From assembly GCA_934747325.1 (NCBI GenBank), contig CAKVGW010000003.1, positions 1 through 57,538 on the forward strand: DNA of 57,538 nt. Reading direction: 5' to 3'. Source of the stretch: an uncultured Candidatus Melainabacteria bacterium (GTDB lineage Bacteria; Cyanobacteriota; Vampirovibrionia; Gastranaerophilales; Gastranaerophilaceae). The notes under the pieces were generated by a model. That model was not told the DNA's origin. It saw nothing but the letters and a program-made list of their open reading frames with translations, and ran no database searches. Of the stretch, positions 51,621 to 57,538 are shown piece by piece (positions within the stretch are counted from its first letter, which is position 1; the number at the start of each line of letters is the position of its first letter). The position numbers and the translations under genes were made by a program.

Positions 51621-51646
51621 TTGTTGGGCAAGAAAGCTCAATCTAC
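51621..51646. repeat. Dispersed 'TTGGGCA' palindrome, copy 3
   Basis: TTGTTGGGCAAGAAAGCTC, then AATCTAC, is a diverged copy of the motif at 22008 and 54245. It lies in the 169-base gap upstream of the membrane-protein gene. Confidence 0.5.
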
Positions 51647-51724
51647 AATAGTTTATTACCAAATTTTTACCTCTCACCCGAAAATATAATTTTCAAGCAA
51701 AGCTTTCAACACAAATCTTGGTTA

Positions 51725-51760
51725 TTCCCTCGCCTTACAGGAGAGGGCTAGGGTGAGGTA
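51725..51760. repeat. 'CCCTCTCC' family repeat, copy downstream of exbD
   Basis: CCCTCGCCTTACAGGAGAGG, then GCTAGGGTGAGG, forms a short hairpin ending one base before the exbD stop codon. Confidence 0.6.
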
Positions 51761-51761
51761 T

Positions 51762-52139
51762 CTACCTCGCAAGTGAAATACTTGTCACACCCACATTTCT
51801 TGCGCTATCCATCAACTTAACAACAGTTCCATGGTCGGCATTATCATCGACCTGAATCAATAGTCCGTCAGGATAATCTTTAACGTTCGCAGAAACAGTT
51901 GATTCTAAATCCGCAGCTGCAATTTCTTGTCCGTCAAACAAATATTTGTTATCATCAGTTACACTAAAATTCATAATTTTAGCATCTTTTGCAATCTGTT
52001 CTTGATTAACAACCTCAGGCACGGCAAGATTTAAACCTTGCTGGTCAAGAAGCGGTGCTATAACCATCATAATGATTAAAAGCACCAAGAAAATATCTGT
52101 TAGCGGTGTAATATTTATTTCATTAAAACTATCACGCAT
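51762..52139 (-). CDS. exbD: ExbD/TolR-type proton-channel subunit (second copy)
   Basis: A 125-residue inner-membrane protein with one N-terminal transmembrane helix ('ITPLTDIFLVLLIIMMVIAP'). Asp15 is the conserved residue needed for proton movement. The C-terminal periplasmic domain is short. It couples proton motive force to a TonB/TolA-type protein with ExbB. Its start overlaps the stop of the upstream exbD copy (TAATG). The two copies are nearly identical in the first 30 residues but differ after them. Confidence 0.93.
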   Translation of the reverse strand: MRDSFNEINITPLTDIFLVLLIIMMVIAPLLDQQGLNLAVPEVVNQEQIAKDAKIMNFSVTDDNKYLFDGQEIAAADLESTVSANVKDYPDGLLIQVDDNADHGTVVKLMDSARNVGVTSISLAR

Positions 52140-52657
52140 TATTCACTCCAATTCTCATACTGATTATCAGTAGGCAAAGGTGTTGTTGCTTCATTCGTTA
52201 CATTATTGGAAGTGTAATTTGAAGTACTTTCTTCCAACTTTTGTTGTTCTTTTTTATTCAAAGGTTCACCGGCTACAATAAGTTTTTTATAATGTGCATC
52301 TTGTGCCGCATCCATAATATCCATAATTATTGCACTCTTAGCCTGAGCGTCAGCCTTAACAACCACTTCAGGATTTTCATTATCACCTTTTGCATTCTCT
52401 AAATCTGTAGTCAACATACCAATAGAAGAACGTTTTGAATCAACATAAATTGTACCGTCTTTTGTAACGGCAACCGTTATTTTACCCTGCTCAATTGATG
52501 TCCCGCTATTAACTTCCGGTACATTTATTGAATTATCAACTGATTGAAACGTAGGCGCAACAACCATCATGATAATCAATAACACCAAGAAAATATCCGT
52601 TAGCGGTGTAATGTTGATTTCTGTAAATAATGCTTTTTTACCTGATTTTATAGCCAT
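52139..52657 (-). CDS. exbD: ExbD/TolR-type proton-channel subunit (first copy, extended)
   Basis: A 172-residue ExbD. It has the same transmembrane motif ('NITPLTDIFLVLLIIMMVVA') with the conserved Asp. The periplasmic domain is followed by a 35-residue polar C-terminal tail rich in Glu, Asn and Thr. It lies 74 bases downstream of exbB and directly upstream of a second exbD. Two ExbD copies beside one ExbB suggest a mixed or alternative dimer in the ExbB pentamer. Confidence 0.93.
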   Translation of the reverse strand: MAIKSGKKALFTEINITPLTDIFLVLLIIMMVVAPTFQSVDNSINVPEVNSGTSIEQGKITVAVTKDGTIYVDSKRSSIGMLTTDLENAKGDNENPEVVVKADAQAKSAIIMDIMDAAQDAHYKKLIVAGEPLNKKEQQKLEESTSNYTSNNVTNEATTPLPTDNQYENWSE

Positions 52658-52670
52658 ACTAACTCTTTCT

Positions 52671-52707
52671 CCCTCTCCTTGAGGAGAGGGTAGGGTGAGG
52701 TGTCAAC
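52671..52707. repeat. 'CCCTCTCC' family repeat between exbB and exbD
   Basis: CCCTCTCCTTGAGGAGAGGG followed by TAGGGTGAGG. A perfect short hairpin within the operon, similar to the copies at 51725, 54288 and 9814. It may lower read-through from exbB into exbD. Confidence 0.65.
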
Positions 52708-52731
52708 CATCTCCCAAATTGTGCAATTTCC

Positions 52732-53382
52732 CTACAATGCCACACTATTAGATTGTGACTTCAACTGATTTTCTTCTTCTGAATCTACGAAGCTTAAGAA
52801 CAATAACTTGATTAATTGGAAATCATCTTCAAATCTTCTTACAGTAGATTGGAAAGTGTTGTAGCAAACAACCGCAATAATCGCAACGCCCAAACCGAAT
52901 GCAGTAGCAATCAATGCTGAACCGATACCCATAGCAACCGCTGCTGATTGGTTACCTTGTGATGCCAAGTCTTGGAATGTGTACAAAATTCTAACAACTG
53001 TACCGAACAAACCTAAGAAAGGAGCTACACCGCCGATTGTACCAAGAATTGTTAATCTGTGTTCAAGTTTTCTTGTTGCAAGAGCTGCTGCGATATCAAA
53101 TGAACGTGAAAAACCTTTCTTTTGTTCTGATAAAATTCTTACAGCTTCTTCTGTAACTTCACCAATAATACCGCCGTATTGAACCGCTAAGTTTTGCGCA
53201 CCCATCAAGTTATTTTTAGTCAATTCCTTTTGTAACTTTGGAATAAACTCGATAACGTTTCTTTTGTTAGCGTTGTAAAAAGCTGCTCTATCGATAGCTA
53301 CTGCAACTGTCAAAATAGCGCACACAAGAATTGGCAACAATACCGGCCAGTCTAATTGAATTGAATGTAATAATAGTTCCAT
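52732..53382 (-). CDS. exbB: ExbB/TolQ/MotA-type proton channel
   Basis: A 216-residue inner-membrane protein with three transmembrane helices (about 12-31, 112-138, 150-178). The conserved 'LGTIGGVAPFLGLFGTVVRI' is the family signature around TM2. 'SALIATAFGLGVAIIAVVC' is TM3. It forms the pentameric stator through which protons pass to energise TonB or TolA. The next two genes encode ExbD copies and the upstream two encode TonB/TolA-type proteins, so the operon supplies a complete energy-transducing complex. Confidence 0.95.
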   Translation of the reverse strand: MELLLHSIQLDWPVLLPILVCAILTVAVAIDRAAFYNANKRNVIEFIPKLQKELTKNNLMGAQNLAVQYGGIIGEVTEEAVRILSEQKKGFSRSFDIAAALATRKLEHRLTILGTIGGVAPFLGLFGTVVRILYTFQDLASQGNQSAAVAMGIGSALIATAFGLGVAIIAVVCYNTFQSTVRRFEDDFQLIKLLFLSFVDSEEENQLKSQSNSVAL

Positions 53383-53412
53383 TTTTATATCCTCTTTTCT
53401 CTAGTATATTTT

Positions 53413-54216
53413 TTAACTTTTTGTCTTTTCATTCATAACAAGAAATGAAAATCTAAAATTTTCTTCCTCGTTCTTAATTGAACTCGGAAACGGTTCAAAA
53501 GACGAATTTTGTACCGCTTTTACAGCCTCTTGAAATACCAACGGATTGTGAGATTGTGTTTCGTATGATAACTGTTTTATATGCCCATCTTTTGAAATCG
53601 TAGCATTTACAATAACACGACTATCGAAATTTGTTGAAGGTTTCCAATTTTGTTTTACTTCTTTTTCAAGATTTCTTGCATAATTTTTTATTTCAACACT
53701 ATTATCATCCAGTGCTTGGCAAATCAACATTGTAGAACGCTCATCAAGAACATTACCAATTGTATTTGCACTCTTTCGCATTACTAAAACTTCTACATCA
53801 GAATTGTTAAATTCAATATCGAGTGCTAATTCTTTATCTTTAATAGAATTTGGCAATTTGCCAAAAGGTGCAGCTTGAATAATAGAAGTCAATGTTGCTT
53901 TTTCATAGTTTGAAGATTTGGTTGGATGCATTAAATTATAACTTATAATGCTACCATTTTTATCTAATATTACCAAATAAGCAACATGTGCCTTTTCTAG
54001 ATTATTCTTGTTCCAATTTTTATCAATGTCTTGTGCAACAGCACTAAGATAATTGTTTACACTATCATCATTTTTCAATTGTTTTAGCTGAGAGTCAGCA
54101 ATCTTAGATGTTTCATGGTTCTTTAAATCAAAATAGGCTGAGGTTGCAAATACGAGAATTACAAGTATTGCAATTACCAATCCTTTTAATAAATTTTTAC
54201 CTTTTTGATTTTCCAT
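53413..54216 (-). CDS. TonB/TolA-like protein with two C-terminal domains
   Basis: A 267-residue inner-membrane-anchored protein. I start at 54216 (ribosome site AGAGG); an in-frame upstream start at 54339 would translate the repeat at 54288. One transmembrane segment (about 10-28) is followed directly by two TonB/TolA-type C-terminal domains in series: 'DIDKNWNKNNLEKAHVAYLV' and 'ASFGKLPNS'-like end, then 'LEKEVKQNWKPSTNFDSRVI' with 'SFEPFPSS'. There is no long Pro/Lys linker between. Single copies are usual, so the tandem is unusual. Operon with exbB. Confidence 0.8.
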   Translation of the reverse strand: MENQKGKNLLKGLVIAILVILVFATSAYFDLKNHETSKIADSQLKQLKNDDSVNNYLSAVAQDIDKNWNKNNLEKAHVAYLVILDKNGSIISYNLMHPTKSSNYEKATLTSIIQAAPFGKLPNSIKDKELALDIEFNNSDVEVLVMRKSANTIGNVLDERSTMLICQALDDNSVEIKNYARNLEKEVKQNWKPSTNFDSRVIVNATISKDGHIKQLSYETQSHNPLVFQEAVKAVQNSSFEPFPSSIKNEEENFRFSFLVMNEKTKS

Positions 54217-54244
54217 AAAACCTCTTGTTATAGTTTTTGTTTTG

Positions 54245-54321
54245 ATGTTGGGCAAGAATGCCAAACCTACTTTGTTTTCTTTTTTGTTCCCTCTCCTTGG
54301 GGGAGGGTTAGGGAGGGGGCT
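54245..54321. repeat. Adjacent 'TTGGGCA' and 'CCCTCTCC' repeats
   Basis: GTTGGGCAAGAATGCCAAACC (near 54247-54267) is a copy of the family at 22008. It is followed at 54288-54321 by CCCTCTCCTTGGGGGAGGG and TTAGGGAGG, a copy of the second family. Both lie between two TonB-like genes and upstream of the start at 54216. Confidence 0.65.
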
Positions 54322-54338
54322 TATTTTACATCCCCTCA

Positions 54339-55535
54339 TTAATACCTTGACGCATTGAATACGTTGTAATCAAATGTAAACTGAATATCAATGCTTTGTC
54401 CTTTAAAGTCCGCAGGTAACGGTCTGAACGGTGCCGTTAATTCTACTGCTTTTAATGCCGCTTGGTCTGCTGATGGCATGCCGGAAGATTTATGAATTCT
54501 ACATGATAACAATCTGCCGTCTTTTGCAATTTTGAATAAAAGAACTACACGTTTGCTTTCATTTCCTTTTGGAGGATCCCAATTCAACTTAATTCTACGT
54601 TGTAATTCTCTCATGTATGGACCAAAGTCAGGCTCTCTTAGAGCGTCAATACCCGGAGCGCCACCGCCACCTCCTGGGTTGCCGTAATTACCGCTTCCGC
54701 CACCAGAGCCTGTACCTCTGGCTAATTGACCTCTACCGCCACCTGCTGATGGTGATAATGATGGTCTTGGTGCATAAGCACTACCGTGAGAGCCTGAACC
54801 TGTACTTCCGCCTGATTTTGCACCGGAACTTGCACCCGTTCCGCCAACAGGTCCTGTTGAAAGAGTTTTACCTACAGGCGCACCTTTTGGTGCCGCAACC
54901 GTAAATGGTGAAGATGGTTTTGCTACAGGATGTGGCGCAGAAACAGGTCTTGCGCTTGGCCTTGCTGTAGGTGGTGCCGGTTTTGCAGTCGAAGGCTTAT
55001 TCGCTGTCGTTTGATTTTTATGTGGTGTTTGCACCTTAGGTTGTTGTTTAGCCGGCTGTGTTTTATGCTGAACAGCTTGCTTTTGCGCTTGCTGTTGTTG
55101 TTTCTTTATAAGTTTATTTGCGCTTTGTGCCGCAGCTGAAGGCTTAGAAGCTTTTTTAGGAGCTGGAGAAGGCATAGAAACTTTACGCTTAGGATCGTTT
55201 ATACCACCACTTCTTGAATTCATGTCAGAACGATTTTTTGTATTAGGGTTTCTCGGTGTTGCTTCTTTATCAACCAAAACAAACTCGATATCCTTTTTTA
55301 ATTGAGCATCAGGCTTTTTGAACAGGCTTAAATTAATACCCATCAAAGCCAAAGCAATTGTAATTAACCAAATTAATAGAACCACTGCTGGATGCAAAGC
55401 CGTAGAAATCGCCAATGATTTCTTAAACGGAATTACTTCCGGTTTGCTTGTTACAATGGATGGCAGAGTGTATGGCTCTACATCTTTATCCTCGTCCTCG
55501 TCTAGTATAAAACTTCTTTTACTAATAATTGACAC
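54339..55535 (-). CDS. TonB/TolA-type energy transducer
   Basis: A 398-residue protein with a GTG start at 55535 (ribosome site AGAGAG). A cytosolic N terminus rich in Asp and Glu is followed by a transmembrane segment (about 50-72). A very long Pro/Ala/Lys/Gln-rich stretch (about 110-225) and a Gly-rich stretch (about 225-300) form the periplasm-spanning linker. The C-terminal domain (about 305-398) is TonB/TolA-like: 'PYMRELQRRIKLNWDPP' and 'RVVLLFKIAKDGRLLSCRIH', with 'PFRPLPADF'. It transmits ExbB/ExbD energy to an outer-membrane or peptidoglycan partner. No TonB-dependent receptor is in the window. Confidence 0.88.
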   Translation of the reverse strand: MSIISKRSFILDEDEDKDVEPYTLPSIVTSKPEVIPFKKSLAISTALHPAVVLLIWLITIALALMGINLSLFKKPDAQLKKDIEFVLVDKEATPRNPNTKNRSDMNSRSGGINDPKRKVSMPSPAPKKASKPSAAAQSANKLIKKQQQQAQKQAVQHKTQPAKQQPKVQTPHKNQTTANKPSTAKPAPPTARPSARPVSAPHPVAKPSSPFTVAAPKGAPVGKTLSTGPVGGTGASSGAKSGGSTGSGSHGSAYAPRPSLSPSAGGGRGQLARGTGSGGGSGNYGNPGGGGGAPGIDALREPDFGPYMRELQRRIKLNWDPPKGNESKRVVLLFKIAKDGRLLSCRIHKSSGMPSADQAALKAVELTAPFRPLPADFKGQSIDIQFTFDYNVFNASRY

Positions 55536-55604
55536 TTTACTTTTCTCTCTAATATTACCTTTTTAGAATAATTAGTTTGAAGGCAATTTAAATTAACCTA
55601 CTTA

Positions 55605-56348
55605 CTAATTTTCGTAACTATAACTTGATGCTGAAGTTGTAATCGGTTGAGTCAACAACAAGTCTATGGTTGCATTTGCAGGAATTTCAACATCATTTCC
55701 CTTATCAAACGCAGATTTTACCAAGCCTCCGCCTGCACCAACTGCTGTTCCAAGAGCAGCTCCTTTACCTACGCTACCGCCTGCCAGTGCTCCAAATACA
55801 AGACCTGATAAAGCACCTGTTGCGGCACCGACTCCCATGTCTTTTGCGTAATCTTTTGTTACATCAAGCTTTGTACCACCAACAAGAACTCCTGAAGAAT
55901 CATCTGTTTTAATAACAGCAGAGATAGGTATTTGAGTCCCGTATGGTGTGTATATTTGTGTAAATCTTACACAAAGTTTACCGTTCATGCTTCCTCTTTT
56001 GGCTTTGGAAGCTTCAATTACAGTACCATAAATTGTGCTTCCTGCAGGAGCGATGAGTTTGTTATTATAATAATAATCTGAACCAAGTAACATACTTACA
56101 CTTTGTCCTGCCGTTGCATAAGCAGACGATAAAGGAGATGTTAAAGTCGCAGGAACACAAGTGCCTGCCGGAACCATTACAACATTACCTTTTAACGGTT
56201 GCTTTGTAGAATATTGCAAAGGTTGTTGATAATATTGTCCGCTTGGTTGTGGTTGGGGTTGTTCAAAAGAAAAATTTGACGCTGCAAAAGCTGTATTAAA
56301 AGAACATAATGATACTAACATCAAAGTTGAAACAAATTTTTTATTCAT
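55605..56348 (-). CDS. Secreted protein with Gly-zipper, paralogue of the next gene
   Basis: A 247-residue protein. I start at 56348 (ribosome site GGGAGGG); an upstream in-frame start is at 56399. A signal peptide ends near 'TAFAASNF'. After a Gln/Pro-rich stretch comes a domain with 'VPAGTCVPATLTSPLSSA', 'IAPAGSTIYGTVIEASKAKR' and 'LCVRFTQIYTPYGTQIPISA'. A Gly-rich, hydrophobic segment (about 165-215) could insert into a membrane. The domain matches the protein at 56707 in order and spacing ('IPEGTHIPVISLQEF', 'IIPEGTRLNGYIEKK'), so the two are paralogues. Function unknown; envelope location likely. Confidence 0.7.
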   Translation of the reverse strand: MNKKFVSTLMLVSLCSFNTAFAASNFSFEQPQPQPSGQYYQQPLQYSTKQPLKGNVVMVPAGTCVPATLTSPLSSAYATAGQSVSMLLGSDYYYNNKLIAPAGSTIYGTVIEASKAKRGSMNGKLCVRFTQIYTPYGTQIPISAVIKTDDSSGVLVGGTKLDVTKDYAKDMGVGAATGALSGLVFGALAGGSVGKGAALGTAVGAGGGLVKSAFDKGNDVEIPANATIDLLLTQPITTSASSYSYEN

Positions 56349-56706
56349 AATTACAATCCCTCCCTTATAATATTTTATTATTAATTGTAATTTTGTCAAT
56401 TGTAAAGACGGTTGGGAACGAATGTGATTTTTGGGGAAGTACCCCTCACCCCCCTCCCCTCTCCCTCAAGGGGCGAGGAGAGCAAAACACATTTATCTCA
56501 ATTTTGACAAAAATGAACGACATTCGCGCCGCGAGCGTTTTTTAGCGAGCGTGAAAGTGCGGGTTCACCCGCAACTTCCATTTAGACCACAACCGTAAGG
56601 TTGTAGATAATAGTGCGTACTTTCTTCTTTTTGCTTACTTTTTCTTCTTTTATCGCAATAAAGAAGAAAAAGTAAGAATTATTTTGTAATGAAAAAAAAT
56701 AAAATC
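56349..56706. other. Noncoding gap with several palindromes
   Basis: No coding sequence is supported over 358 bases. It holds a 'CCCTCTCC' family copy (56440-56482). A 21-base segment at 56514-56534 matches the core of the palindrome at 4579-4599 in inverted orientation with one mismatch. A third, 17-bp inverted repeat lies at 56634-56676 (CTTACTTTTTCTTCTTT with its complement). A small hairpin GCGGGTTCACCCGC lies near 56561-56574. It is a mosaic of repeat families. Confidence 0.6.
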
Positions 56707-57282
56707 TTAATTAATCACCGTATGCGTCATGTGAATCGGTGCAACAAGCACAACTATTAAATCCGCACCGGATGAAATAGTAACATGCTCACCCATCTTG
56801 CGTTCTGCTCCCGGAACACATTGCAAAGTCCCCATTGCTCTAAACATCGTCCAACGTTGATAATGTGGCATTCTGATATATTTTGCAGGCGGTGTCAAAC
56901 CACCGCCAATCGTGTTGTTGTTAGCCGTATAAATATAAGCTTTTATAGGAACTTCGTATCCGTCAGTCAGGTACATCTTATTGACAAATACTTTCATAGC
57001 AGCATTTGTTCCGATTATTGGTTCGTTTTTCTTTTCTATATAACCATTTAAACGCGTACCTTCAGGTATAATATTTTTGTTATATAAATATATATCAGAA
57101 GTTGTTACAAAGCTTACCGAATCGCCTTCTTCACAATATGCGGTTGAAAATTCCTGCAAAGAAATCACAGGAATATGCGTACCTTCAGGAATATCATATT
57201 CATCATAATCGCGAAGATTAATTTCTGCAGCAAAAGCTATTGAAAAAAAACATGTAAAAATTATAGCAATTAGTCTTTTCAT
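56707..57282 (-). CDS. Secreted protein, paralogue of the preceding gene
   Basis: A 191-residue secreted protein with a short signal ('IAIIFTCFFSIAFAAE', cleavage about residue 19). Its domain repeats the architecture of the protein at 55605: 'IPEGTHIPVISLQEFSTAYC', 'SVSFVTTSDIYLYNKNIIPE', 'GTRLNGYIEKKNEPI' and 'YEVPIKAYIYTA'. It lacks the Gly-rich insertion segment of the paralogue. A second half ('YIRMPHYQRWTMFRAMGTL') is unique. Function unknown. The pair lies next to the TonB/Exb cluster but in a separate unit. Confidence 0.7.
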   Translation of the reverse strand: MKRLIAIIFTCFFSIAFAAEINLRDYDEYDIPEGTHIPVISLQEFSTAYCEEGDSVSFVTTSDIYLYNKNIIPEGTRLNGYIEKKNEPIIGTNAAMKVFVNKMYLTDGYEVPIKAYIYTANNNTIGGGLTPPAKYIRMPHYQRWTMFRAMGTLQCVPGAERKMGEHVTISSGADLIVVLVAPIHMTHTVIN

Positions 57283-57387
57283 ATAAATATTATAGCATGG
57301 TTTAAATTAAAATAGATTTAATTTACTTACCAAATATAAGGTAAGAGCCTTATTTTATAAGTAAAAATCATTCATAATAAAAAGTGC

Positions 57388-57416
57388 TTGCAAAAAAAAA
57401 TTCAGCAAGGTATATT
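57388..57416 (+). promoter_or_regulatory. Promoter of tRNA-Asp
   Basis: TTGCAA (57388-57393), a 17-base spacer, TATATT (57411-57416), then about 42 bases to the tRNA 5' end. The leader contains a direct repeat TGGTCA. Confidence 0.6.
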
Positions 57417-57458
57417 ATAAATGTGGTCAGCGAACTGGTCACAGTGACAAAAGAATAT

Positions 57459-57536
57459 GGGAGCGTAGCTCAGTCTGGTTAGAGCGCATGCCTGTCACGC
57501 ATGAGGTCGCGAGTTCGAGCCTCGTCGTTCCCGCCA
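57459..57536 (+). tRNA. tRNA-Asp (GTC anticodon)
   Basis: A complete cloverleaf with acceptor stem GGGAGCG/CGTTCCC (one G-U pair), anticodon loop CTGTCAC giving anticodon GTC, T arm with GTTCGAG, discriminator G and an encoded CCA. Unlike tRNA-Cys in this window, CCA is present in the gene. It lies at the right end of the window. Confidence 0.95.
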
Positions 57537-57538
57537 TT

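Noticed and set aside
54217..54339. Upstream extension of the tandem-domain TonB-like gene to 54339
   Set aside because: It translates the CCCTCTCC repeat into a Pro/Arg string, there is no signal or ribosome site, and ATG 54216 has AGAGG upstream.
1..57538. CRISPR arrays, rRNA genes, transposases or prophage genes
   Set aside because: No regularly spaced direct repeats, no rRNA sequence and no integrase or transposase-like protein were seen; the repeats found are isolated palindromes.

Overview
The window is AT-rich bacterial DNA (roughly one third G+C by eye) from a diderm. It has an outer-membrane porin-type barrel, a TonB/ExbB/ExbD energy-transducing cluster, a FliO-like protein, NeuB/KdsC-type nonulosonate or Kdo-type enzymes and rfbA. 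A superoxide reductase with a ferritin, a formate/nitrite-type channel and a class II aldolase suggest an anaerobic or microaerobic fermenter. Together with several proteins of unknown family that start with a short N-terminal 'PIN..F' or 'F(K/H)G' motif, the content best fits a gut-type non-photosynthetic Cyanobacteriota lineage (Vampirovibrionia/Melainabacteria, Gastranaerophilales-like). That placement is an inference from gene content; no rRNA is present. The standard genetic code is used.

Layout. 1-4519 (+): end of grpE, dnaJ, a secreted beta-propeller, an O-methyltransferase and a membrane glycosyltransferase. 4525-8160 (-): a hairpin repeat, two unknown proteins, a porin-like barrel and an FNT channel. 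8424-14006: a papain-like candidate, a PfkB kinase, a small 'SFHGK' protein, and a metallophosphoesterase / metallo-beta-lactamase / TPR operon. 14104-19818: nadE, then a minus-strand TPR gene, dnaA with tRNA-Cys directly upstream, and class II aldolase. 20045-23801: a small 'SFKG' protein, rpsU, rfbA, a thioredoxin-fold protein, a second J-protein with half a zinc finger, and queE. 23802-28313 (-): a five-gene operon ykgJ-like, rlmN, secreted unknown, DUF115/Maf-like, dtd. 28598-29474: superoxide reductase and ferritin. 29502-34738 (-): a very large FtsH/M41-like protein with a ClpN-like front end and a degenerate ATPase, then fliO-like, neuB-like and kdsC-like genes. 34871-41474 (+): a tightly packed eight-gene run (histidine kinase, Nudix, aroH, receiver, DUF475, tRNA nucleotidyltransferase, MgtC, TPR). 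41476-48386 (-): an 841-residue ABC1/UbiB-type kinase, a long acidic protein, gyrA. 48641-50724 (+): a small unknown, holA, holB. 50762-57282 (-): a polytopic membrane protein, exbD-exbD-exbB, two TonB/TolA-type proteins and two paralogous secreted proteins. 57459-57536: tRNA-Asp.

Working together: much of the window is housekeeping (protein folding, replication, tRNA and rRNA maturation, NAD synthesis). Layered on it are an envelope energy-transduction cassette, surface-sugar enzymes and an oxygen-defence pair. The most unusual component is a set of otherwise unrelated proteins (a protease candidate, a pseudo-ATPase metallopeptidase, an atypical kinase and two small proteins), several of which share a short N-terminal motif and have no identifiable secretion signal. 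I also see at least three dispersed intergenic palindrome families, several genes whose -10 box sits 6-7 bases before the start codon (leaderless candidates), and a hairpin that covers the ribosome-binding site of the ABC1-kinase gene. No rRNA, CRISPR array, transposase, prophage or clear oriC was seen.
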